64,000 bases of DNA from Schistocerca nitens (GCF_023898315.1 NC_064617.1:713393202-713457201), one strand, 5' to 3'; positions 40,545 to 53,008 are shown, counted from the stretch's first letter. A program made the numbers and translations. The notes: generated by a model from the letters alone, not told the origin.

Positions 40545-43060
40545 AATCGATTGTTCTGTTTCCCACCATTTTGGATTAGGTCCTCAGTGGCTGCAGATAT
40601 GCTGTCTCTGCGAATTTAGCTATTGTTGACTTTGTTCTTTTGCAAAATTTTAAACGTGTTTTTGACTTAAATGCCCATAGATAACCAGTTGAGACGATTC
40701 TGGGATCTAGATAGTATTGGCATAAGTGCGCATTGTGATGCTGTGAAGACTAATATAAGATTCTACCTTCCTTCAAGAATTTCAGGCATCTTACCTTGTG
40801 CAAAATCATCGAACAGTCGTTCGTCTTCCTAAGAAACAAAATATTATTTTATATTTTACTAAGCGACTGAACGCACAAAGTAGGTTTCGAATTTTTCGTA
40901 AAAGACTTCTTAGCAACGATTCCTTAAAGGACACTTAGCACCATCCAATGTTGGAGTATATTGTAAAGAACCATACTGAACTCGCTTCTGCTGAAGACCC
41001 AGGTAACACCATGTTTTACTTTCCAGATCATGCAGTTAAAGGAGAAACTTGGTAAAATGAAATGGAGGATCGTTTTTGATGCGTTTTCTCATGAGACCAA
41101 GGCACTTTAGAGACGGGACCAAATTTTCTGCCAGAAACACTTACTGTTCTGATGCGGTTCCAAATACACCCCGTGGCTATTATTAGCGATATTACGGAAG
41201 CATTTCTGCAACTTATCTTGTACGAAGACGACAGGGACTTGACAAGATTTCTACGGCAAAAAGTTTTTCAAGACAGTCACGGAAAATACCATACGACAAA
41301 CGAAGGAACGACTTACCGTTTCACTAGACTTCCATTCGGCCTGACAAGGAGCCCATTCCTGCTTTCGGCAGTGCTGAAAGAACACGCTCCTAGACATGAG
41401 ACCGCATTTCCCGTCGCCGCATAGATACTAGCCAACAATGTTTTTATGGACACTTCGCGTTTGGCGCAGATGACTACAATGTATTACGAACTAACGACCC
41501 TTATGAAACTAATGAACTTTCAATTAGCGAAATGGGGCACTACTTTAGATCAGTTACAGGACTTGGAGAACCAAAGGACTAGAGATTACTACATTTACTC
41601 AAGTATTAGGCGGGCAGCAACGGACGGCTTCTACATTAACACGAATGGTGTCATAGAAAAATTATCTGATCAACCTACCACTAATAGGAAACTATTACAG
41701 ACTGTAGCCAAATTTTTATATCCACTAGGTTTATTCACTCCTGTGTCAGTCACGGCAAAGCTACTATTCCAAGAAACCTGGTGTAGGGGAATTGACTGGA
41801 ATGAGTTGTTACCCAATAATCTGGCAACACATTGGAATACTAGGGTATCCAATTTATCTCCATTGTCTTGCATTACTATCCAACGCTGATTATCAACTAC
41901 CATGTATCGTGACGTTCAGATTCACGTATTTTGTGATGCTTCGGAACGAGCGTATGGCATAGCTCTGTACATCCGCTGTGTTTTACACGGCAACATAATG
42001 TTTCACTTAGCCTGTTGCAAAAACAGACTTACACCTGTCAAAAGGATAACACTGTCACGTTTCGAACTTCTAGACGCGATTATTGGAGCACGATTACTAA
42101 TATATTTCTGCACAGCTACAGGGTACGGCATTACTCATGCAATGCTGTGGACGGTCGCTGCAGTGACCTTAGGCAGGAATTGATGGAAGACTTTCATCCG
42201 TAATATGGTGACAGAAGTTCATACAGATACGTCCCCTAGTCAGTGGAGACATTGTCTTGGAAATAATAACCCAGCAGTTCACCTGACATGAGGACTTCTT
42301 GGCAATCAAATCCAATCTGCTCGTGTTTGGTGGAAAGGACCGCCATTGCTTGCACACCCAGAAGAATGTTGGCCATCTGGTACTCCAGATATGCATCATG
42401 TCCTCCTGGAAGAAAGATGGAATGCAAAATACGTGATGGTAGTTGCTATATCTCCCGGCATCATAGACATATCCAAATTCAGTTCCTACTGGAGACTATT
42501 CCGTACAACCTGCTGGGTCCTTCACTTCATATTCTTCACAAAGATAAACTTGCTGGAGAGTTGAAAGCAACCGAACTCACAAATGCACGCCCTTATTGGA
42601 TCAAAATACTCCAACGCCTATGCTTCTCTCGGGAATTCCACGCAGTCCAGAACAATAAACCGATCCCTCAAGATTCTAAAATTTGGCGGTTTCATCCATT
42701 CATTGAAGACGGACTCATTCGTCTGGGAGGCAGACTACAGTCTGCAGACCTCACCAGTGAGGAACGATGTATTACTTCTACTAGATGGTTCACATCGCTT
42801 CACGAGATTCCTCATCTTTCAAAAACATATTGATCTTCCGATCTGTTGATCTAGCTTTACCTCAAAAGGATGGACGACCAAGACACACGTGGAGGAAAGG
42901 GAAAACAGAAAGATGTGTACAGGGAAGAGACAGTAAAATAAGGACGATATACTGTGCACGCCAGAAGGGTAGCAGATGGAATGTCCGGTTCAGCTGGTCT
43001 ACCCTCTGGAGGCTGACAAGAGTGGCGAGGATGTTGGGAATTGAAGTCGTTGGGACATTT
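40545..43060 (+). pseudogene. BEL/Pao retrotransposon pol fragment
   Basis: Plus-strand pieces in order: a pre-RT segment (DNQLRRFWDLDSIGI, near 40685); RT (KWRIVFDAFSHETKAL near 41060, then HPVAIISDITEAFLQLILYE and TYRFTRLPFGLTRSPFLLSA at 41165-41370); connection (LAKWGTTLDQLQ, LYPLGLFTPVSVTAKLLFQE); RNase H (IHVFCDASERAYGIALYIR near 41920, KNRLTPVKRITLSRFELLDA); pre-integrase (WIKILQRLCFSREFHAV, FHPFIEDGLIRLGGRLQ). Then a jump at about 42848 to the integrase C-terminus (GRDSKIRTIYCA). Most of the integrase core is missing. Stops at 41422 and 41887 and several frameshifts. No LTR identified. Inactive. Confidence 0.87.
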
Positions 43061-43186
43061 ATATCTCAGCTTAGTAATACTCTTGCAAGACATAGCATGT
43101 TGTAAACTCTTTCGTTATATAAATGTTCTGTGACTGTTAAAAAAAATGTTGTGTTGACTGCTAATCGTTGCTTACTACTGTGATTC
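43061..43186. other. Short AT-rich spacer
   Basis: Probably the non-coding end of the BEL fragment; no LTR pair can be recognised. Confidence 0.3.
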
Positions 43187-43477
43187 ATGACATATGCAGA
43201 CAATTACGATAGTGATTGTGGATTATCTAAGGAAGTCGACGCTCATACTGAAGACCTTGTGACAACCACAGAGGCAACAAAGCAGCTGGACAAAATAATG
43301 TTTTATTTGGAACGACAGGCGGAAACAACTTCGGCCGAACTAATGCCGATGGAACGCTTGTGTGATAGTGTTCCACGTAAACGTATACGAATCTGGCTCG
43401 AAAGAAACTTACTGAAAATTTCTGTGTATAAAAATCAACTGCGTTTTTTCCCTATATCTCGAAAAAAATTTAAGTGA
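43187..43477 (+). pseudogene. Possible pogo/Tigger transposase C-terminal fragment
   Basis: 96 codons. The middle reads TTTEATKQLDKIMFYLERQA then TTSAELMPMERLCDSVPRKR. This resembles the C-terminal tail of pogo/Tigger (CENP-B-type) transposases, where an aromatic/acidic helix is followed by an E-x3-ERLRD-x3-RKR-like phrase. The catalytic domain is not present. Whether it belongs with the pogo-like end at 34533 cannot be decided from sequence alone; the BEL element and its nest lie between them. Confidence 0.45.
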
Positions 43478-44129
43478 AAATAGTGTACAGTTTATGCGTT
43501 TACGCGAAAATAAATTCAACGTGTTCGTTTATGGTAAGTCTTTCTAAATTCTGAATTTCTCTTGTATACAGATTTTCTATAGTTCCACCTAGTCGAGATA
43601 AAAGAGGTTCTACTATATTTATAAATAGCTGGAAATTTAATAATAGTCTGATGGCGGAATTAGATTCGCGTATATTATATGCGCAGCCTGCAGGTATATG
43701 ATTGAGGTCACTCTTGATTGTATGGGTGAGTTTGTATCTGTGTGGGTCGATTCAGCAGTCCCAGTTGCCTCGAGGTCAACAGCAGTGATATTGTGTTCTC
43801 CTCAGGGTATTACAACACCCATAGAGAGCCTATATACAGGGATAAGCTGTCTAAACATACATATACAGCAGCAAAGCTGTGAAAATCTTTGCTGTCTAAC
43901 AGTTGGAACGACACTAGCGCCCCTAGTGGCGACAGAGCTAGCCATAAGATTAGTGATTGTCATTTGTTACTTTTCTACTTAATTAAAGAAATAGTTGTTA
44001 AATTTTTGTTTGCTAAGTAAGCAATAGGAAATTATGAACAAACATAAATGATTGTGAATCAAATCTGAAAACAGTCGAATCTGATGGATTCAGTGATATG
44101 AGGTGCGACTTATTCAGGAAGGAATACTT
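43478..44129. other. Unassigned sequence
   Basis: AT-rich, no recognised gene. A small near-palindrome CTAGCGCCCCTAGTGGCGAC lies at 43914-43933, of the type often seen at ends of arthropod repeats, but no partner was found. Confidence 0.35.
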
Positions 44130-45176
44130 CGGAATATGTGTATAACTGCAGCTTTTGCCGCTGAAAGAAAAATTCCCTCATCTGCCCCATCCTATGTTAT
44201 GCCCCTCCCCACCTACTACAAATCCCTCCAAATCCTTGAGCACCATGCACTCCACCTCACTCATCGCATCCATCTCCCATCCCCCACATGGATACTTTAT
44301 GATCTGATTCCCTTCCCCCATCTCCTCCTGTTCCTAGAACGAATGCAAATATGTCTCCCGCAAACTGGATCCCCCCCCCCCCATCCTTTGGTTTCCCCCA
44401 TCCTCTCCCACCCTAGCCCACTGCCGCACCTGTACTACAGTGTCCTGCCTGGTCGCAATCTCCACATGCTCCAAACCCTCACCCAAGGTGGCTTCTGCCA
44501 ACTCCCGCTCCCGGGTGACGTCCTCGTGCCTTCCATCTGCCCCTCCTATCAGATCTAATCCCTCCTTCTTCCTCCCTCCTCAGGGCTCCCTCTCTCCCTC
44601 CCACTCCCCCTTCCCTTCTTCCTCTTTTCCCCTGCTGAACACCTTCTTTCTCCTTTTCAACCCCCCCAGGCTTCCAGCTCCTTTCCTTCTCCCCTCCACT
44701 GCCCCCCTCCTATCCCCCACCCAGTTTCCCCCTACTGTCTCTACCCCCCTTTCCTTCCCCCCTCTCCCCCTTCACCCAGTGATAAGTCCCCTTTGGGGCA
44801 GTGATTTTTAACGTTTTCGTTGTGGTGTCAGTGTTACTCCAGTGCCGTGTGCAGTGTTATGTTCCACCAGCACCAGCAGTGTTGCCAGCACCATTCATTT
44901 GTGTTCCCACTGTGGTGTTTCTTTGTTTTCGTGTCGACTCACAGTGTTCATTCTCTGCATGTGTGTATGGCTCTCGTCTATGTTGTTTTTAAATCTACCG
45001 TTTCTACTCATCTATTTTTGTTCTTGTTCATTCATCACTTCATACCATTCTATGTTATGTGTTATTTTCTCATTTGCCTATGTTTTCTCTGTAACTCTCT
45101 TGGCTGAAGAGTAGCATACTGTGCTGTTGCCAACCCACCCCTTTTTGGAGAGTGAAATAACAATAAAGAAAAAACT
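44130..45176 (+). mobile_element. 3' end of a Jockey-superfamily LINE with long pyrimidine-rich 3' UTR
   Basis: The coding end is readable at about 44180-44330 (PLPTYYKSLQILEHHALHLT, then HLPSPTWILYDLIPFPHL), like the end of a Jockey/LOA-type protein. Next comes a strongly C/T-biased stretch (about 44340-44780), then a less biased 3' UTR ending GAGTGAAATAACAATAAAGA and an A-rich tail near 45176. 5' truncation is typical of LINE copies. The proline/serine ORFs over the C/T tract are artefacts. Confidence 0.65.
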
Positions 45177-45796
45177 GAAATAAAGATGATATAGACGCAT
45201 ATTTCATGCATGAGAAGCATGTACTTCTGTTGTGGTCTGTTCTTATTATGACAGGCATTTTCCTGAAATGTAACAATTTTTATGGAGTCTATTGACTCGC
45301 ACATTCCTAAGTTTCACTCGACTCTCTAATACACGACTGTTCTTGTAAATGTAACTAATTTTGCTTCAAAAGCGAATGTGTTGAAGGTTCTTGCTATTTG
45401 TGGCTCATATGTAACAACAATTATGAAACTGACAAACAGTTTTATTGCGCTTGGCGTTTTATTATCACCTCTGTGTGGTTTTCCCTTCAGCTACAGTTGT
45501 GGTGGCTTATTTGATACGTCAAATAATGTAAATATTCCATTCTATGTAGGTTTCTATGTTCCACATTTATTGTTTTCACTGCAAGTATACTGAAGAAAAT
45601 TTAACGTTATCAAGTACATATACGACGACTTTCTGCAAAATATTAGGTCCTCTGCAGTTTACTACCATTTCTTTGTATTCAAAATAAAACTACATTCTTC
45701 AGTAAATGTCCATGTTACAAGAGAATCGTCAATAAACTGTTCTGTCCGTTTCATACTTCTCAGGACCCTTAGGAAACTAGAGAAGGAAATTAATTT
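45177..45796. other. Unassigned AT-rich sequence
   Basis: No supported feature. Confidence 0.4.
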
Positions 45797-45890
45797 GCCG
45801 TGTCCTTTCAAAGGAACAATCTCGACATTCGCCTTTACCTGAGTAGTGGAACAATTCGAAAACTAAATCTGAATGACCGTATGGTATCCG
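45797..45890 (-). mobile_element. Decayed family-2 SINE fragment
   Basis: TGCCGTGTCCTTTCAAAGGA ... GAAAACTAAATCTGAATGAC aligns with the central part of the family-2 SINE at 30798-31011. It is heavily mutated and adjoins the left end of the next transposon. Confidence 0.6.
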
Positions 45891-47404
45891 ATTTCAAGCC
45901 TATAATACGTTCATCATAAGAATAAACCTGATGTAAACAAACACAAACTCAATGATTGGTCAGAAGCCGTATCAGACGTACACAGGTGTTGTTACGTTCT
46001 TCGAATGTCGTTTAATTTTGAATGAGAATGAAATAATTTTCGGAGAAAATTCTGGTCTTAGGTGACCAGACGGAAATCATGAAACGCACTCGTTCTCACC
46101 TGACATAGTATTCTAATTACGAACAATAGTGATGAAAATTTCTAACTTAAACATAGAATAATTTTTCTGAGCGAGCGGTGTGTAATGCAAAAGCATACTG
46201 TTGAATACTGATGCCACTGAACATATTAATTACAGTCAGTCGTCTGGTAATCTCTTAGCTCCTTCCTTATCCGAATCAGAGAAATAGATTTCAGTTCTGG
46301 AAGTGTCACCTGCTACGTTCATAACGAGCCTATCAACAACAGAATCCACGAAGCCAACGAAGCATAGCATTTTCTCTTCTTTTATGACGAGCCGTTCTAT
46401 ACCCCGCCAGCATTCGGCAGTGTCATGTGAAAAAGCTGCGTGCGTGAGTTCCAGTACGTCTGGCAGCTCAACAGTCTTGTTACTTCTCGGGTCAAATTCC
46501 GCAACTTGGCTCCAGATCAGTTCTGTCGGGTTCATATTGTAATCGTACAGTAGCAAATTTAAAAATGTAGCATTTGTATGATGTGCTCGATGCTGTGAAA
46601 ATGATTGTCTTTCATGTTTCTACGATACTTACTACCTCTGTGGACATACTTCACATAAAGAGGATTTGGTTTTTCATTTTTGCCTTAAAAATTAAATTGT
46701 TATATTTTCTTAATTTATGCAATTTTTATGAAGTCTTTCATAAAACATTGCTAATTAAGAATTTGTATTGGAAATGAAAACAGGAATTTCGTGTCCAATA
46801 TGTAATTAGAAACAAGAAGACATGCATTATTCACAAAAATGATGACGAGTTATATAATTACGAGATGAAGGTATTTCAAATTGAACGAGAAAACAAAATG
46901 ATGCTGGGAAGATATGAATAAATTATTGAATTTCGTTAACATACCTTAACATTACCGACTGCGCTATACGTACGTCAGTTGATAAATCAACTATATTGCA
47001 TACAGTCACTGGGAAAACTTCAAAGCTTCTTCGTAAATTTATGAAAAATGTTAAGAAGAGCCTATTTCTCGGCACTTTTTAACCGTATTCAACGCGCGTG
47101 TTTCTGTACGGAACAGAAAGCAGCCTCAGCCATTTTCATACTGCGCATTAACAGTGCGACAATGAGAGCACAACGCTGCAGAGGGTATGGCTGTGCACGA
47201 TTTCTGAAATAAAAACAACGTAGCTAAAGCGTGATTCAGAGAAACGTTGATGGCTGTAGTACATATGAATATCTTAAAGTTTCATTTAACGTAACTAAGT
47301 AGTAATATATCTAATACGTGAGTAGGAACGGCTTATGACCAATCATAGCGTTTGTGTTTGTTTACATCAGGTTTATTCTTATGATAAACGGATTATAGGC
47401 TTGA
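45891..47404. mobile_element. Defective DNA transposon with ~80-bp terminal inverted repeats
   Basis: The left end TTCAAGCCTATAATACGTTC (from 45891) and the right end (to 47404) are inverted copies. Shared inner wording includes CATAAGAATAAACCTGATGT and AAACAAACACAAA, then TGATTGGTCA. Identity over about 80 bp is high with a few mismatches. Inside is one minus-strand transposase fragment (46236-46556); the remainder is non-coding AT-rich DNA. At 1.5 kb, with only a C-terminal exon left, it is a non-autonomous derivative. Confidence 0.82.
46236..46556 (-). pseudogene. DDE transposase C-terminal fragment
   Basis: 106 codons. MNPTELIWSQVAEFDPRSNK resembles the block containing the third catalytic acidic residue in IS630/Tc1-related (DDE_3) transposases (N-P-x-E-x-x-W). 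The tail has a helical WRGIERLVIKEEKM segment, and the C-terminus is acidic (FSDSDKEG). The first two catalytic aspartates are absent. It sits between matching terminal inverted repeats, which supports transposon origin rather than a host gene. Confidence 0.68.
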
Positions 47405-47459
47405 AGTTCTTGGCCCATCACATTAATAAACTATGTGGAATGGGATACACCAGTAAAAA

Positions 47460-47800
47460 TTGTTGTAAGAAGGGCAAATGAAAGAGTTACAATTAGACTT
47501 GTTGGAAAGGTTCTATGAAAGGGCAGTGCATCCATGAAAGAATGTTTTGAGACGCCCTGCAAGGATCACAGTAGATTGATAGAATCCATGTAAAAGTGTA
47601 ACAGAGATTCTCATAGAACATAAGTAGCAATCTTTGGAGATAATTTGCCGCTTTTCTCACGAGATACTATCGATAAATTCGGAGGCCTGATATTCGAGGA
47701 AGATGGTGCAACAATTCAGCTGACAATATCTTATATTTCGTTGTGAGTACAGGAATGCAGAGAGGAAAATAGACGCTCATTTCTCCATCGCTCAATACCA
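47460..47800 (+). pseudogene. Jockey-like LINE C-terminal relic
   Basis: Non-open but patterned: TTACAATTAGACTTGTTGGA, then CACAGTAGATTGATAGAATC and ACGAGATACTATCGATAAAT. The end resembles the phrase encoding (E)IR..TE..FF..I at the end of a Jockey-type ORF such as the one at 61130-61210. Too decayed to translate; assignment by resemblance only. Confidence 0.35.
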
Positions 47801-49340
47801 GGGCTTAACCTATGACATGGGCCCTACCAGGGGAAGATTCGTCCTAACAAACCCACAAAAATAGCTTTTTAGACCAATTTTCGAAGTTGAGGCCCACAAG
47901 GCAGCGTGGTTTGTTATTTGAGAGTACAAAATTTTTCTATTAAATTTATGACTTAATGAATTATGCGATTAAAAAATTAAAAATTTTCTTTTGGCTTCAA
48001 AATTGCGATTTCTTTTTATGGAGATTACTTTATAATTATGGGCCGCCATAAAATACAGATTATACAGAAAAATATATAAAAATCGTCGTATCACAATTAT
48101 AGCTTTACTTTGCTGTTACGTTGTTGCTTAGTATGTGGAGAAGGTGCACAAAGGAACACTGGGAATGAGGCACGGCTCAGTAACGTCTGATTCTCTTCAG
48201 CGATGGATGTAGTAGCATTTGCCTGACGCCTGATCGTTGTCTGATTTTGTGGAGGCGGCCAGATACCTAACCAGAATATGATGACTAACGTACGGCCGAA
48301 ATAGGTTATTGTAAACATATGGTGTTATTCCCACTATTAACCATGGACCTACGGCAAGAAAGGAAGAATGAATTGATTGTTGGTGTTAATAACGATCATC
48401 CTCCTTTACCTCCTCTGCATTACTGCAGATGACGTGTCACTGAACACATTTTTTCTGTGCATGCAGTACACGCGAGGTGCCTAGCTGTTTCCACTGCACT
48501 ATGTGGAATACGAAGGTTCTGTTATAGTTCAGTAACCTGTTGTCTTCAAGTTGATGTCCCCAGCGCAGAAAACAGCACGCAGGACGTAGGTTCTGTATCT
48601 GGAGGCTGAAACTGACTTTTAGCGAGGTTCTGTTCTGAAATAATGTATCACTTCTTTGGGATGCCACTCGCGTATTTTAATATAGCCACACGAGAAGACT
48701 ACATGACCTTAACACAACACCTTTTGATACAGCAAAGTACATGATCAAACACAATGTTTACGAAAATGTATCTTTACACTATTTGTGGCACGTGTCTGTG
48801 CCTCATGACTACCGGAGTGAATCTTTTAATACTGAATACTGGAAAACACATCCTACGATAGACAGACAACATGTCTGTTCTTCTCGACTGCCTAATCCAG
48901 AGTAACGAACAGCCCGAAACACTCCACCCGCCATACCACAAAAGGCGTGACCCGAACGCTTCCGAAGTGCCTCGTCTGCAATTTCGTCAGTCTTTTGTTT
49001 TTGATTTAAATTGTTTTTAATGATTCTAAAATGACTGATTGATAGTCAGTTGTTGAGAGATATTTATATTAAAAAGTGAAGTCATTCCAATGAATAGTTG
49101 AACTAATAATAATAACTATACTTTAACGTTTTGGCGTCCTTGCTCCGAACACAGCAGCCAATCACAGAGCAGTAGCATTATACAGGCGGTCTTTCTCACG
49201 GGAATGGTACCGAATCTAACATCTGTCACAGGTACCTCACACTACATTTCGTCATCTATATACTTCTTGCATCTCTACTGCTCTGGGAACAGCTTCTTGG
49301 AGCTTAATATGATGGCTGACTAAGCAAGAAATATTACAGA
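47801..49340. other. Unassigned sequence
   Basis: No coding region or TIR recognised. The part around 49110-49240 is moderately GC-rich and could be LTR-derived; I cannot support a call. Confidence 0.35.
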
Positions 49341-50021
49341 CCTTGCCGAGGTGGGGCTCGAGTGCCTCAACGATACAGATGGCCGCACCGTAGGTGCGAC
49401 CACATTGGAGGAGTACCTAAGGCGAGGTCAGACTAACCTGTGGTTTCTCAAGAGATGCAGCTGCCTTTTCAGTAGTTACAGGGGTAACAGTCTTGTTGAC
49501 TGATTGGTCCTCATAACATCAACCAAGATGGTGTTGCTATTTTGGTACTGCCAAAGGCTGGAAGCAATGTGAAACGACAGCCGTTATTTTTCTCGGGATA
49601 TGTAGCTCCATTGTATGGCTTAATGATGGCGGAATCCTACTGGGGAAAACATTTCTCAGGTACGATACACGTCTATTCGGATCTTCGAGCTGTGGCTACT
49701 CAGGAGGGCGTCGTCAGGATAAACAAGACGTGCGTCTTCCGGGTCGGAGCGCCAAATGGTACGGTAGATACGTTAGAAAATTTTAAAAGGGAAATAGATA
49801 GTTTCAAGTTATATATAGTGGTAATTACTGAAGTACGGTTGCAGGAATAACAGACCTTCAGGCCAAGTGTGTAAAGGGTTACATATACGTAATCAAATAA
49901 GAGTAAGTCTGGGACCGACATAATAATGAATAAGAAAATAGGAGTTCTGGTAAGCTACCATGAATAGCATACCGAATACATTACCTGAGCCAAGACAGAC
50001 GAATCCAAATCCCACCAAAAC
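49341..50021 (+). mobile_element. RTE-clade LINE, copy E, old 5' fragment
   Basis: Starts with 5'-UTR wording also seen inverted at the 5' end of copy A (CCTTGCCGAGGTGGGG here) and runs into the endonuclease start. The ORF 49542-49850 contains LENFKREIDSFKLYIVVITE, aligning with residues 56-75 of copy C. It stops abruptly at 50021 at the position corresponding to residue ~140, where copy D begins. Much more diverged than copies A-D. Confidence 0.8.
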
Positions 50022-50024
50022 AGT

Positions 50025-52820
50025 ACATAATTTTTCCCGAGGGCATGCAGCTTTACTTTATGATTAAATGATGATGGCGTCCTCTTGGGTAAAATATTTC
50101 GGAGGTAAAATAGTCCCCCATTCGGATCTCCGGGCGGGGACTACTCAAGAGGATGTCGTTATCAGGAGAAAGAAAACTGGCGTTCTACGGATCGGAGCGT
50201 GGAATGTCAGGTCCCTTAATCGGGCAGGTAGGTTAGAAAACTTGAAAAGGGAAATGGATAGGTTAAAGTTAGATATAGTGGGAATTAGTGAAGTTCGGTG
50301 GCAGGAGGAACAAGACTTCTGGTCAGGTGACTACAGGGTTATAAATGGTAATGCAGGAGTAGGTTTAATAATGAATAGGAAAACAGGAACGCGGGTAAGC
50401 TACTACAAACAGCTTAGTGAACGCATTATTGTGGCCAAGATAGATACGAAGCCCACACCTACTACAGTAGTACAAGTTTATATGCCAACTAGCTCTGCAG
50501 ATGACGAAGAAATTGAAGAAATGTGATGTTGTATACATGGAAGAACCCTGGAGATACTAAAAGGTATCAGATAGATTATACAGTATAATGGTAAGACAGA
50601 GATTTAGGAACCAGGTTTTAAATTGTAAGACATTTCCAGGGGCAGATGTGGACTCTGAGCACAATCTATTGGTTATGAGCTGTAGATTAAAACTGAAGAA
50701 ACTGCAAATAGGTGGGAATTTAAGGAGATGGGACCTGGATAAACTGAAAGAACCAGAGGTTGTAGAGAGTTTCAGGGAGAGCATAAGGGAACAATTGACA
50801 GGAATGGGGGAAAGAAATACAGTAGAAGAAGAATGGGTAGCTTTGAGGGATGAAATAGTGAAAGCAGCAGAGGATCAAATAGGTAAAAAGACGAGGGCTA
50901 GTAGAAACCCTTGGTAACAGAAGAAATATTGAATTTAATTGATGAAAGGAGAAAATATAAAAATGCAGTAAATGAAGCAGGCAAAAAGGAATACAAACGT
51001 CTCAAAAATGATATCGACAGGAAGTGCAAAATGGCTAAGCAGGGATGGCTAGAGGACAAATGTAAGGATGTAGAAGCTTATCTCACTAGGGGTAAGATAG
51101 ATACTGCCTATAGGAAAATTAAAGAGACATTTGGAGAAAGGAGAACCACTTGCATGAATATCAAGAGCTTTGATGGAAACCCAGTTCTAAGCAAAGAAGG
51201 GAAAGCAGAAAGGTGGAAGGAGTATATAGAGGTTCTATACAAGGGCGATGTACTTGAGGCAATATTATGGAAATGGAAGAGGATGTAGATGAAGATGAAA
51301 TGGGAGATGGTATACTGCGTGAAGAGTTTGACAGAGCACTGAAAGACCTGAGTCGAAACAAGGCTCCCGGAGTAGACAAAATTCCATGGGAACTACTGAC
51401 GGCCTTGGGAGAGCCAGTCCTGACAAAACTCTACCATCTGGTGAGCAAGATGTATGAAACAGGCGAAATACCCACAGACTTCAAGAAGAATATAATAATT
51501 CCAATCCCAAAGAAAGCAGGTGTTGACAGATGTGAGAATTACCGAACAATCAGTTTAATAAGTCACAGCTGCAAAATACTAACGCGAATTCTTTACAGAC
51601 GAATGGAAAAACTGGTAGAAGCGGACCTCGGGGAAGATCAGTTTGGATTCCGTAGAAATACTGGAACACGTGAGGCAATACTGACCTTACGACTTATCTT
51701 AGAAAAAAGATTAAGGAAAGGCAAACCTACGTTTCTAGCATTTGTAGACTTAGAGAAAGCTTTTGACAATGTTGACTGGAATACTCTCTTTCAAATTCTG
51801 AAGGTGGCAGGGGTAAAATACAGGGAGCGAAAGGCTATTTACATTTTGTACAGAAACCAGATGGCAGTTATAAGAGTCGAGGGACATGAAAGGGAAGCAG
51901 TGGTTGGGAAGGGAGTGAGACAGGGTTGTAGCCTACCCCCGATGTTATTCAATCTGTATATTGAGCAAGCAGTAAAGGAAACAAAAGAAAAATTCGGAGT
52001 AGGTATTAAAATCCATGGAGAAGAAATAAAAACTTTGAGGTTCGCCGATGACATTGTAATTCTGTCCGAGACAGCAAAGGACTTGGAACAGTAGTTGAAC
52101 GGAATGGATGGTGTCTTGAAGGGAGGATATAAGATGAACATCAACAAAAGCAAATGAGGATAATGGAATGTAGTCGAATTAAGTCGGGTGATGTTGAGGG
52201 TATTAGATTAGGAAATGAGACACTTAAAGTAGTAAATGAGTTTTGCTATTTGGGGAGCAAGGTAACTGATGATGGTCGAAGTAGAGAGGATATAAAATGT
52301 AGACTGGCAATGGCAAGGAAATCGTTTCTGAAGAAGAGAAATTTGTTAACATCGAGTATAGATTTAAGTGTCAGGAAGTCATTTCTGAAAGTATTTGTAT
52401 GGAGTGTAGCCATGTATGGAAGTGAAACATGGACGGTAAATAGTTTGGACAAGAAGAGAATAAAAGCTTTCGAAATGTGGTGCTACAGAAGAATGCTGAA
52501 GATTAGATGGTTAGATCACATAACTAATGAGGAGGTACTGAATAGGATTGGGGAGAGGAGGAGTTTGTGGCACAACTTGACCAGAAGAAGGGATCGGTTG
52601 GTAGGACATGTTCTGAGGCATCAAGGGATCACCAATTTAGTATTGGAGGGCAGCGTGGAGGGTACAAATCGTAGAGGGAGACCAAGAGATGAATACACTA
52701 AGCAGATTCAGAAGGATGTAGGTTGCAGTAGGTACTGGGAGATGAAGAAGCTTGCACAGGATAGAGTAGCATGGAGAGCTGCATCAAACCAGTCTCAGGA
52801 CTGAAGACCACAACAACAAC
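50025..52820 (+). mobile_element. RTE-clade LINE, copy D
   Basis: Plus-strand copy beginning in the 5' UTR (TTTTTCCCGAGGGCATGCAG) and ending CTGAAGACCACAACAACAAC. It abuts copy E at its left. No target-site duplication is recognisable. The coding region is disabled (next entry). Confidence 0.9.
50068..52804 (+). pseudogene. RTE endonuclease/RT of copy D, disabled
   Basis: Compared with the intact 987-residue protein of copy C: 50068-50526 covers residues 1-157 of the endonuclease. About 70 residues, including the GDW catalytic block, are then deleted. 50560-50917 resumes with MVRQRFRNQ and DSEHNLLVM (SDH changed to SEH). Frameshifts near 50915 and 51275 follow. The RT frame 51267-52094 contains FVDLEKAFDNV, RQGCSLPPMLF and FADDIVIL, ending at an in-frame TAG after KDLEQ. 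A small deletion near 52154 leads to the last frame, 52154-52804, with the full C-terminus. Catalytic RT residues remain but the gene is broken. Confidence 0.9.
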
Positions 52821-53008
52821 AACGGGCAACCGTTCTCGACAACTGAATCACTGGCAGCCACTCAGTGAGTCTTTTTCTGTGAGTGATCCGACACGCGGGA
52901 CACACCGTACTTGATTATTCACTTACTGTTCCCTTTCTGTTGGTTGTAAGCGTGATTGTACGGTGCATCCTGCCTTTCGTTGCAAGTTAGCTGAGCTGTT
53001 AAGGTAAG

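Noticed and set aside
44440..44811. Proline/serine-rich 123-codon ORF
   Set aside because: Produced by the C/T-rich 3' UTR of a LINE; no codon structure and overlapping ORFs in other frames.
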